NCBI GenBank assembly: GCA_030040475.1
Contig: JASHTQ010000319.1
Coordinates: forward strand, 1-7,823
DNA: 7,823 nt
Reading direction: 5' to 3'
DNA from: Streptosporangiaceae bacterium
Lineage (GTDB): Bacteria; Actinomycetota; Actinomycetes; Streptosporangiales; Streptosporangiaceae
Positions 1 to 7,137 of the stretch are shown here, piece after piece. A model generated the notes under the pieces. The model worked only from the letters and a program-made list of their open reading frames with translations, was not told the DNA's origin and did no database searches. Both the position numbers and the translations under genes were made by a program. How positions within the stretch are numbered: position 1 is the stretch's first letter; every line of letters starts with the position of its first letter.

Positions 1-233
1 CGGATCGGGTCACGCTGGCCGACGCCGGGCTGGCCGGCAGCAGCCTCGACGAGGATCTCGACGCGGCCGCGGCGCGGATCGCCGGGCACCTGGAACCCTC
101 CGATGACGTGCACGCGTCCGCGGCGTACCGGGTCCGGCTGGCCCGGGTGCTCACCGCCCGCGCGCTCCGCCAGGCCCGCGCCCGGGCCGCCGGCGCCCCA
201 GCGGGAGACGCCCCAGCGGGAGACGCCGCGTGA
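1..233 (+). CDS. FAD-binding (medium) subunit of a xanthine dehydrogenase-family molybdenum hydroxylase, C-terminal fragment
   Basis: Only the last 76 codons are present; the first complete codon is at position 3 and the stop is TGA 231-233. The tail contains DDVHASAAYRVRLARVLTAR, matching the conserved C-terminal end of CoxM/CutM-type flavoprotein subunits, where an Asp-x-His-Ala-Ser-x-x-Tyr-Arg motif precedes a Leu-Ala-x-Val-Leu helix. In such enzymes this subunit holds FAD and passes electrons from the iron-sulfur subunit to the final acceptor. The FAD-binding N-terminal part lies outside the window and cannot be checked. The gene ends in an Ala/Pro/Gly-rich tail built from a 15-base tandem duplication (APAGD twice), and its stop overlaps the next gene's GTG start (GTGA, 230-233), which suggests translational coupling. 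The following two genes encode the partner subunits, which strongly supports the call. Confidence 0.82.
   Translation, partial: DRVTLADAGLAGSSLDEDLDAAAARIAGHLEPSDDVHASAAYRVRLARVLTARALRQARARAAGAPAGDAPAGDAA
195..224 (+). repeat. 15-base perfect tandem duplication at the FAD-subunit 3' end
   Basis: The unit GCCCCAGCGGGAGAC occurs at 195-209 and again, identically, at 210-224. It encodes APAGD-APAGD at the C-terminus of the flavoprotein subunit. The second copy also supplies GGGAG (218-222), the best Shine-Dalgarno for the GTG start at 230; the first copy's GGGAG (203-207) is 15 bases too far upstream to serve. Confidence 0.9.
218..222 (+). promoter_or_regulatory. Ribosome binding site for the [2Fe-2S] subunit
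   Basis: GGGAG ends 7 bases before the GTG at 230, a normal spacing, and supports this start for the iron-sulfur subunit. It lies inside the coding end of the upstream gene, within the second copy of the tandem repeat. Confidence 0.6.
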
Positions 234-730
234 ACAAGCTCCAGCTCGTGCTGACCGTCAACGGCCGCGACCACGAGGTCTGGGTGCAGCCGTCACAGAC
301 GCTGCTCGACGTGCTGCACGACGAGCTCGGCCTGGCCGACGTCCGGTACGGCTGCGGCGAGGGGATCTGCGGCACCTGCACGGTGCTGCTTGACGGCGAG
401 CCGGTCAACGGCTGCCTGACCCTCGCGGTGCAGGCCGTCGGCCGCCAGGTGACCACGATGCGCGGGCTGCTCGGCCCGGACGACTCGCTGCACCCGCTGC
501 AGGAATGCTTCCTGCGCCGCGGCGCCTCGCAGTGCGGCTTCTGCACCCCTGGCATGGTGCTGACCTCGCTGGACCTGGTGCGGCGCCACCGCGACCAGGG
601 CCGCGGCAGGCCGAGCCGGGAGGAGATCAGGTACGCGCTGGTCGGCAACCTGTGCCGGTGCACCGGCTACACCAAGATCCTCGACGCGATCGAGGAGTAC
701 GCCGACGCCGACCTGGCGGGCGGGCAATGA
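230..730 (+). CDS. [2Fe-2S] (small) subunit of a xanthine dehydrogenase-family molybdenum hydroxylase
   Basis: This 166-residue protein has the two-domain architecture of CoxS/XdhC-type iron-sulfur subunits, which usually have about 150-170 residues. The N-terminal plant-type ferredoxin domain has cysteines 42, 47, 50 and 62 (motif CGEGICGTCTVLLDG), and the C-terminal helical domain has cysteines 102, 105, 142 and 144 (motifs QCGFCTPGM and CRCTGY). All eight cluster ligands are present. The protein relays electrons from the molybdenum centre to FAD in the cytoplasm; no signal peptide is visible. The GTG start at 230 overlaps the previous stop by 4 bases, has GGGAG 7 bases upstream, and gives a protein beginning directly in the ferredoxin fold. 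The stop overlaps the next gene's ATG (ATGA, 727-730). The family assignment is certain, but this subunit does not reveal the substrate. Confidence 0.96.
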   Translation: MNKLQLVLTVNGRDHEVWVQPSQTLLDVLHDELGLADVRYGCGEGICGTCTVLLDGEPVNGCLTLAVQAVGRQVTTMRGLLGPDDSLHPLQECFLRRGASQCGFCTPGMVLTSLDLVRRHRDQGRGRPSREEIRYALVGNLCRCTGYTKILDAIEEYADADLAGGQ

Positions 731-3084
731 CGACCGCCGATCAGCGGCTGACGAGGCTGACCGAGTCCAGGTCGGGCTACCGGGTCGTCGGCACCTCGCC
801 GGCCCACCACGACTTCGTGGACAAGGTCAAGGGGTCGCTGCACTACGCGGCGGACTGGCAGCTGCCCGGCATGCTGTACAGCCGGGTGGTCCGCAGCCCG
901 CTGCCGAGCGCCAGGATCACCGGCATCGACGTCGCCGCGGCGCGCGCGCTGCCCGGCGTCGCCGCCGTGCTCACCGCGGCCGACGTGCCGCACAACCAGA
1001 TCGTGGAGCGGGCAAGCGGCGGCCTGGCCGAGCTCGAGGTGACGATGCCGGTGCTGGCCGCCGACCGGGTCCGGTACTTCGGCGAGCCGGTGGCGGTGAT
1101 CGCCGCCGCGACCCAGCAGCTCGCCGACGAGGCGGCCGAGCTGGTGAGCGTGGACTACGAGGAGCTGCCCGGCGTCTTCGACGTCGAATCGGCCCGCGCC
1201 GACGGCGCTCCGCGCGTGCACGACGTCGGCAACACGCTGGTGAGCTGGCAGATCCGCTGCGGTGACGCGGCGGCGGCCATGGCCGCCGCCGACGTGGTGG
1301 TCGAGGGGGAGTACCGCACCCAGCACGTCGAGCACGCCTACCTCGAGCCGGAGGCCGGGGTGGGGTGGCTGGAGAACGGCGTGCTCACGCTGCGGGTGTC
1401 CACCCAGGTCATCGAGCACGCGGCCACGATCGCGCAGATCTTGCGGCTGCCGCAGAGCAAGGTCAGGGTGATCGCGGCCTACATGGGCGGCGGCTTCGGC
1501 GGCAAGGAGGACATGACCGTCGAGCCGTTCCTCGCGCTGCTGGTCTGGCGGACCAGGCGGCCGGTGCGGATGATCTGGGACCGGCAGGAGTCGCTGGCCG
1601 CGAGCACCAAGCGGCACCCGTTCGTCATGCGGTACCGGACCGGGGCGAGCCTGGACGGCACGATCACCGCGCAGCAGGTGGAGATCCTCGGCGACGCGGG
1701 CGCCTACCCCAACCTGTCGCCGCGGGTGCTGTTCGCGGGCGCCGCCTGCGCCTGCGGGCCCTACCAGGCGCCGAACGCCAGCATCACCTCGGCCGCGGTG
1801 TTCACGAACAACACCCCGGCGAGTGCCTTCCGCGGGTTCGGCGCGATGCAGGTGGTGTACGGCTACGAGGGCCAGATGGACCGGCTGGCCGAGCGCCTCG
1901 GCCTGTCCCGCACCGAGGTGCGGGAGCGCAACTTCCTGGCCAAGGGCGACCTGCTGCCGACCGGGGAGCGGCTGGACACCTGCGTGGAGATCGGCCAGAC
2001 CATGCACCGCGCGCTCGCCTTGCTCGGCGAGCCCCCCAGGCCGTCCGGGCCTGGCAAGCTGGTCGGCCGCGGCCTCGGCTGCAACCGGCACCCGTACGGC
2101 CGGACGATCTGGTTCCGCGACCGGGCGTCCGCCTGGCTGAGCCTGCAGCCGGACGGCACGCTGCTGATCCGCAGCGGGATCACCGATCTCGGCGCCGGGC
2201 AGGCGGCAAGCCTGTGCCAGATCGCCGCCGAGGTGCTCGGCGCGCGGCTCGACGACATCAGCGTCTACATCGGCGACACCGCGCTCAACCCGCCGGCCGG
2301 CGGCACGTTCGCCACCAGGCAGCTGTACATGTCAGGAAACGCGGTGCTGCACGCGGCCCGCGAGCTGCGCGACCGGATGGCGCCGGTGGCGGCCGACCTG
2401 CTCGGCGTGGCCGAGGACGAGCTTGAGTTCACCGACGGCGTCGTGCGGCCCGCAGCTGCGGGCGCGGGCGCGCCGGGAGTGAGCCTCACGCTCGCCGAGC
2501 TCGCCACCGCCTGCGACCAGCGCTCCGTCAGCACGGCGCACCTGTCCACCTGGCGGGCCGAGGCGGGCGCGTTCGACCCGCGGGCCGGGCAGGGCGACAC
2601 GTTCCCCGACTACACCTACGGCACGCACGCGGCCGACGTCGAGGTCGACGCCGAGACCGGGCAGGTGACCGTGCTGCGCTACGCCGCATGCCACGACGTG
2701 GGCCGGGCCATCAACCCGATGCGGGTGCAGGGGCAGATCCAGGGCGGCGCCATGCAGGGCCTCGGCTACGCGCTCACCGAGGACATGGCGCTGGCCGGCG
2801 GCCATCCGCAGGCGGCCCTGTTCGCCGACTACCTGATCCCGAACGCGCAGGATTACCCCGACGTGCTCGTCGACATCGTGGAGAGCGGTGAGGGCAAGGG
2901 CCCGCTCGGCGCGCGCGGCATCGGCGAGCCGCCGATCGGCAACGTGGCCGCGACCATCGCCAGCGCGATCGCCGACGCGACCGGCGCCCGGCCCGACCAG
3001 CTGCCGATGACGCCCGAGCGGGTGCTCTGCCTAATCGATGCTGCAGAGCTCGACGCGCGCGACGAACTCAAGGAGGCGGACTGA
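727..3084 (+). CDS. Molybdopterin-binding (large) catalytic subunit, xanthine dehydrogenase family
   Basis: This 785-residue protein is the catalytic subunit that hydroxylates a carbon, typically in an N-heterocycle or aldehyde, with water as oxygen source. The a/b-hammerhead domain comes first (about residues 25-150), then the cofactor-binding domains. Visible motifs are GGGFGGKE (254-261), AFRGFG (367-372), LGAGQ (488-492), a GTFATRQ...GNAV segment (526-540) and GIGEPP (731-736), whose Glu734 is the expected catalytic base. The form I CO dehydrogenase active-site loop (AYRCSFR) is absent; the AFRGFG loop is xanthine-dehydrogenase-like. By eye, E261, R333, R369, F371 and E734 line up with bovine xanthine oxidase Glu802, Arg880, Arg912, Phe914 and Glu1261. 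The ATG at 727 is preferred over an in-frame start at 505, because 505 would lie inside the small-subunit gene and add 74 residues unlike the family. Substrate is not determined; purine, nicotinate-like, other heterocycle or aldehyde remain possible. Confidence 0.93.
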   Translation: MTTADQRLTRLTESRSGYRVVGTSPAHHDFVDKVKGSLHYAADWQLPGMLYSRVVRSPLPSARITGIDVAAARALPGVAAVLTAADVPHNQIVERASGGLAELEVTMPVLAADRVRYFGEPVAVIAAATQQLADEAAELVSVDYEELPGVFDVESARADGAPRVHDVGNTLVSWQIRCGDAAAAMAAADVVVEGEYRTQHVEHAYLEPEAGVGWLENGVLTLRVSTQVIEHAATIAQILRLPQSKVRVIAAYMGGGFGGKEDMTVEPFLALLVWRTRRPVRMIWDRQESLAASTKRHPFVMRYRTGASLDGTITAQQVEILGDAGAYPNLSPRVLFAGAACACGPYQAPNASITSAAVFTNNTPASAFRGFGAMQVVYGYEGQMDRLAERLGLSRTEVRERNFLAKGDLLPTGERLDTCVEIGQTMHRALALLGEPPRPSGPGKLVGRGLGCNRHPYGRTIWFRDRASAWLSLQPDGTLLIRSGITDLGAGQAASLCQIAAEVLGARLDDISVYIGDTALNPPAGGTFATRQLYMSGNAVLHAARELRDRMAPVAADLLGVAEDELEFTDGVVRPAAAGAGAPGVSLTLAELATACDQRSVSTAHLSTWRAEAGAFDPRAGQGDTFPDYTYGTHAADVEVDAETGQVTVLRYAACHDVGRAINPMRVQGQIQGGAMQGLGYALTEDMALAGGHPQAALFADYLIPNAQDYPDVLVDIVESGEGKGPLGARGIGEPPIGNVAATIASAIADATGARPDQLPMTPERVLCLIDAAELDARDELKEAD
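1268..1291 (+). repeat. 24-base perfect palindrome inside the large-subunit gene
   Basis: CGGCGGCGG-CCATGG-CCGCCGCCG is fully self-complementary around 1279/1280. It encodes an alanine run (residues 181-188, with one Met) from GCG and GCC codons, so the symmetry is probably a by-product of alanine codon use rather than a selected site. Confidence 0.6.
3070..3076 (+). promoter_or_regulatory. Strong Shine-Dalgarno deciding the start of the cysteine-synthase-like gene
   Basis: AAGGAGG ends 9 bases before the ATG at 3086, so it selects that codon over the in-frame ATG at 3095 (18 bases away) and over an upstream in-frame start at 3038. It is the best ribosome binding site in the window and sits inside the last codons of the large-subunit gene. 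Confidence 0.8.
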
Positions 3085-3085
3085 G

Positions 3086-4585
<1,500 letters not shown>

Positions 4586-4591
4586 CCCGGC

Positions 4592-6025
4592 ATGACGACC
4601 CGGCTGGCCAGCACGATCCGGTGCTCGGGGTGCGACTACGTCGCCGACCCCGGCGACCGGTTCCCGTTCCGCTGCCCGCGGGCCGGCACCGACAAGGCCG
4701 ATCACGTGCTGGTTCGGGTGCTCGATCCGGCCGCCGTCCGCTTGCCCGCCGGGGACCTCGGCGTTCCCGGCAGCGAGCCGAACCCGTTCGTGCGCTACCG
4801 CACGCTCATGCACTCCCACCACGTGGCGATGGCCCGCGGCGTCTCCGACGCCGCCTACCTGGACCTGGTGGCCTCGCTTGACGCCGCGGTCGCCGAGGTG
4901 GACGGGCGAGGGTTCCGCGCCACGCCGTTCTTCCGCAGCGGGGCGCTGAGCGATGCGCTCGGCCTCTCCCCGGCCGGCGGGGTGTGGGTCAAGGACGAGA
5001 CAGCCAACGTGTCCGGCTCGCACAAGGGCAGGCACCTGATGGGCGTGCTCATCCACCTGGCGGTGCTGGCGGAGGCCGGCCTGCTCGACCCCGCCGATCG
5101 CCCCGACCTGGCGATAGCGAGCTGCGGCAACGCGGCGCTCGCCGCGGCGGTGCTGGCCCGGGCGGGCGGCTGGCGGCTGACGGTGTTCGTGCCGCCGGAC
5201 GCCGACCCGGCCATCGTGAGCCGCCTGGCGGACCTGCAGGCCAAGGTGGTTGCCTGCCCGCGCCTGCCCGGCGTCCCCGGCGTCCCCGGCGACCCCGCCT
5301 ACCTGCGGCTGCGCGAGGAACTTGACCGGGGCGCGGTGCCGTTCACCACCCAGGGCACCGAGAACGGCCTGGCCATCGAGGGCGGCCTGACCCTGGGCTA
5401 CGAGCTGGTGACCGACCTTGCCGCCGGCCAGCCCGGCGGCCGCGGCGGTCCCGGCGGTCCCGGCGGACCTGGCGGGTCCGCCGGGCCTGGCCACCTGGAT
5501 CACCTGGTGATCCAGGTCGGCGGGGGAGCCCTGGCCAGCGCGTGCATCCAGGCGCTGCGCGAGGCGGCGGACCTCGGCGCCCTGGGCCGGCTGCCCCGCG
5601 TTCATACCGTGCAGACCTACGGCGCGCACCCGCTCGAGCAAGCCTACGGACGCGTCCGGGCGTTGCTGCCAGGCAAGCCAGACAACGCGGCGGTGCGCCG
5701 CGCCATGGCCCAGGCCGCGGCGAACCGGGCGCAGTTCATGCGGCCGTGGCCGGAGCCGCCGCGGAGCGTGGCGACCGGCATCCTCGACGACGAGACCTAC
5801 GATTGGCGGGCCGTGGTGGAAGGCATGCTGCTGACCGGCGGGCGGCCGCTGGTCGTGACCGAGGATTCGCTGGTAGCCGCCAACGAGCTGGCCGCGACGA
5901 CGACCGGGGTCCCGGTCGACCCGACCGGCTCGGCGGGCCTGGGCGGGCTGCTCGAGATGCGGCGCCGCGGCGACGTCGGCGACGACGACCGGGTCGCCGT
6001 CCTGTTCACCGGAGCCAGGCGATAG
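4592..6025 (+). CDS. PLP-dependent fold-type-II enzyme, threonine synthase-like lyase
   Basis: The protein has 477 residues. A short N-terminal zinc-ribbon-like stretch has C11, C14 and C28; the fourth cysteine usual in such a knuckle is absent (A31 is at the expected place). The catalytic core follows: KDETANVSGSHKGRH with PLP lysine K145, SCGNAA (177-182) as the asparagine loop, an EGG-TLGYEL segment (263-272), the phosphate-binding loop QVGGGALAS (308-316) and VDPTGSAGLGGLL (442-454) near the C-terminus. These resemble threonine synthase and threonine/serine dehydratase relatives that act on a hydroxy- or phospho-amino acid by elimination or replacement. Between EGG-TLGYEL and the phosphate loop lies a Gly/Pro-rich insert (about residues 281-300) of collagen-like GGP triplets. 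The ATG at 4592, 6 bases after the previous stop, gives the zinc-ribbon start, but no clear Shine-Dalgarno precedes it, so translation probably depends on the upstream gene. Substrate unknown; genuine threonine synthase is unlikely given the context. Confidence 0.87.
   Translation: MTTRLASTIRCSGCDYVADPGDRFPFRCPRAGTDKADHVLVRVLDPAAVRLPAGDLGVPGSEPNPFVRYRTLMHSHHVAMARGVSDAAYLDLVASLDAAVAEVDGRGFRATPFFRSGALSDALGLSPAGGVWVKDETANVSGSHKGRHLMGVLIHLAVLAEAGLLDPADRPDLAIASCGNAALAAAVLARAGGWRLTVFVPPDADPAIVSRLADLQAKVVACPRLPGVPGVPGDPAYLRLREELDRGAVPFTTQGTENGLAIEGGLTLGYELVTDLAAGQPGGRGGPGGPGGPGGSAGPGHLDHLVIQVGGGALASACIQALREAADLGALGRLPRVHTVQTYGAHPLEQAYGRVRALLPGKPDNAAVRRAMAQAAANRAQFMRPWPEPPRSVATGILDDETYDWRAVVEGMLLTGGRPLVVTEDSLVAANELAATTTGVPVDPTGSAGLGGLLEMRRRGDVGDDDRVAVLFTGARR
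5252..5296 (+). repeat. Short tandem repeats encoding VPGVPGDP
   Basis: GCCTGCCCG occurs at 5252-5260 and 5262-5270. The 9-base unit GGCGTCCCC occurs at 5270-5278 and 5279-5287, and a third copy with one change (GGCGACCCC) follows at 5288-5296. The in-frame result is a Val-Pro-Gly-Val-Pro-Gly-Asp-Pro stretch (about residues 227-234) in the threonine-synthase-like enzyme. Confidence 0.8.
5444..5479 (+). repeat. 9-base tandem repeat encoding collagen-like Gly-Gly-Pro triplets
   Basis: GGCGGTCCC occurs at 5444-5452 and 5453-5461, followed by the diverged copies GGCGGACCT (5462-5470) and GGCGGGTCC (5471-5479). The unit is in frame with codons, giving GGP-GGP-GGP-GGS (residues 285-296). It lies between two conserved core elements of the PLP enzyme, most likely in a surface loop. 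Confidence 0.85.
5459..5485 (+). repeat. Perfect inverted repeat (11-base stem, 5-base loop) inside the threonine-synthase-like gene
   Basis: CCCGGCGGACC (5459-5469) is the exact reverse complement of GGTCCGCCGGG (5475-5485), with loop TGGCG. Almost every pair is G-C, so the RNA hairpin should be very stable. It overlaps the collagen-like repeat, and a second hairpin starts 7 bases downstream. Confidence 0.8.
5493..5517 (+). repeat. Perfect inverted repeat (12-base arms, 1-base centre) inside the threonine-synthase-like gene
   Basis: ACCTGGATCACC (5493-5504) and GGTGATCCAGGT (5506-5517) are exact reverse complements around T5505. They encode HLDHLVIQV, the strand leading into the phosphate-binding loop. 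The arms are less GC-biased than the surroundings, so chance symmetry is less easily explained by composition than at 1268-1291. It could fold in RNA or be a dyad site for a dimeric DNA-binding protein; neither is shown. Confidence 0.8.
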
Positions 6026-6055
6026 TTGCCGACAGGCTTGCCTGATAGACGGCAA
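6026..6055 (+). promoter_or_regulatory. Nested inverted repeat immediately after the threonine-synthase-like gene
   Basis: TTGCCG (6026-6031) is complementary to CGGCAA (6050-6055), and between them CAGG (6033-6036) pairs with CCTG (6041-6044) around a CTTG loop. The structure begins at the first base after the TAG stop and ends 3 bases before a perfect TTGACA. No T-run follows, so a classical intrinsic terminator is unlikely. A regulator operator upstream of a promoter, or an mRNA 3'-end hairpin, both fit. Confidence 0.5.
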
Positions 6056-6058
6056 ACA

Positions 6059-6087
6059 TTGACATACACCCGAGGAACATACACATT
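6059..6087 (+). promoter_or_regulatory. Candidate promoter for the hydrolase-regulator unit
   Basis: TTGACA (6059-6064) matches the -35 consensus exactly. Seventeen bases on, CACATT (6082-6087) keeps the A2, A4 and T6 positions of a -10 box. The surrounding 82 bases are about half G+C, clearly AT-richer than the genes. A weakness is that transcription starting near 6094 would leave the ribosome binding site almost at the 5' end, so the true -10 or start may differ. Confidence 0.45.
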
Positions 6088-6105
6088 TAGCACCGGGAGG
6101 AACAT
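6062..6105 (+). repeat. Two interleaved direct repeats in the intergenic region
   Basis: ACATACAC occurs at 6062-6069 and 6077-6084 (15 bases apart), and GAGGAACAT occurs at 6072-6080 and 6097-6105 (25 bases apart). The second GAGGAACAT contains the ribosome binding site of the hydrolase gene. The first has the same Shine-Dalgarno-like core but no start codon at a usable distance. Confidence 0.7.
6095..6100 (+). promoter_or_regulatory. Ribosome binding site of the DUF6282-like hydrolase
   Basis: GGGAGG ends 7 bases before the ATG at 6108, supporting that codon as the start. Confidence 0.75.
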
Positions 6106-6107
6106 CA

Positions 6108-7133
6108 ATGACCAGGCGTACCTACGGCGGGCCGCTTGTGGACGTGACCGGCGCGGTGGACCTGCACTGCCACCCGTACCCCGACCTGTTCCCCCGGCTG
6201 GCGGACGACTTCGACATCGTCCGGGCGGCCCGCGACGCGGGCCTGAAGGCCATCATGCTCAAGTGCCATCACGAGAACACCGTGTCCCGCGCCTACCTGG
6301 TGCAGCGGGTCATCCCCGGCATCCGGGTGTTCGGCGGGATCGTGCTGAACTACTACGTCGGCGGCATCAACCCCGCGGCCGTCGAGGCGTCGCTGCGCCT
6401 CGGCGGCAAGGAGGTCTGGATGCCGACCGTGGACGCGGGCTACCACGCCGAGATCCACGGCGGCACCGGCGGCTACGACTCCCAGCAGGGCGGCCGGAGC
6501 CAGGCCGAGGGGATCTGGGTCGCGGACAAGGAGGGCAAGCTGCGGCCCGAGGTCAAGGAGGTGCTCGAACTGGTCGCCGAGCACGGCGCGATCCTCGGCA
6601 CCTCGCACCTGGCGCCGCGGGAGATCGTGGCGCTGGTCCGCGAGGCCCGGTCGGTCGGCGTGGAGAAGATCGTCATCACCCACCCCTACTTCCGCGTCCC
6701 CAACCTCGACCTGGACACCCTTGAGGAGGTGGCCAGGATGGGCGCGATGCCTGAGTTCGGCTACTGCACGGTGTCGCCGGCCTGGCAGTACGCCGCGCCG
6801 GAGAAGGTCGTCGCGGCCGTGCAGCGCATCGGCGCGTCGCGCTGCCTGCTGGTCTCCGACACCGGGCAGCGGCACAACCCGATGCCGTCCGAGGCGCTGC
6901 GCATCTTCGCGCAGACGATCTACGAGAAGGGGGTGTCGATGGCCCAGGTGACGCGGATGATCACCGACAACCCGACGCAGCTGCTCGACGCGGAAGCCGA
7001 GATCACCCCGAGCGAGGCCGACCTGGCCTGGGCCCGCAGCCTGGTCGAGGACCCGTGCACGTCCCTGCCCGCGACCCAGCCCCATCCGGCCCCGTCCCCA
7101 GCGGACCCGCCGTCGGCCAGCGATCCGGGCTGA
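6108..7133 (+). CDS. DUF6282/amidohydrolase-like metal-dependent hydrolase
   Basis: The 341-residue protein starts with a strand ending in DLHCHPYPD, giving an H20-x-H22 metal pair as in amidohydrolase/PHP-type barrels. Further candidate ligands are H54-H55 (KCHHEN), H167 (TSHLAP), H192 (THPYF) and D251 (VSDTGQ). A TDNPTQLLD segment (287-294) near the end of the core resembles the Asn-Pro-x-x-Leu-Leu signature of amidohydrolases. The pattern matches what I recall of the DUF6282 family, whose function is not established to my knowledge. A cytoplasmic hydrolase acting on a C-N bond or cyclic amide is the reasonable inference. The last 25 or so residues are a Pro/Ser/Ala-rich tail outside the core. 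It has its own candidate promoter and ribosome binding site, and the PucR-type regulator follows after 4 bases. Alternatives are a phosphoesterase of the PHP type or a decarboxylase-like member of the superfamily. Confidence 0.83.
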   Translation: MTRRTYGGPLVDVTGAVDLHCHPYPDLFPRLADDFDIVRAARDAGLKAIMLKCHHENTVSRAYLVQRVIPGIRVFGGIVLNYYVGGINPAAVEASLRLGGKEVWMPTVDAGYHAEIHGGTGGYDSQQGGRSQAEGIWVADKEGKLRPEVKEVLELVAEHGAILGTSHLAPREIVALVREARSVGVEKIVITHPYFRVPNLDLDTLEEVARMGAMPEFGYCTVSPAWQYAAPEKVVAAVQRIGASRCLLVSDTGQRHNPMPSEALRIFAQTIYEKGVSMAQVTRMITDNPTQLLDAEAEITPSEADLAWARSLVEDPCTSLPATQPHPAPSPADPPSASDPG

Positions 7134-7137
7134 CCCG

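Noticed and set aside
505..726. Upstream in-frame extension of the large subunit
   Set aside because: It would overlap most of the second half of the iron-sulfur gene and add a Pro/Arg-rich stretch unlike the family; the ATG at 727 with an ATGA overlap fits better.
1268..1291. 24-base palindrome as a protein-binding site
   Set aside because: It is made of GCG/GCC alanine codons around one Met and is readily explained by composition.
727..3084. Carbon monoxide dehydrogenase large subunit (CoxL)
   Set aside because: The form I active-site loop AYRCSFR is absent; the corresponding loop is AFRGFG, typical of xanthine dehydrogenase-like hydroxylases.
6026..6055. Intrinsic transcription terminator
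   Set aside because: The stem is interrupted and is followed by ACATTGACA rather than a T-run. Factor-dependent or L-shaped termination cannot be excluded but is not supported.
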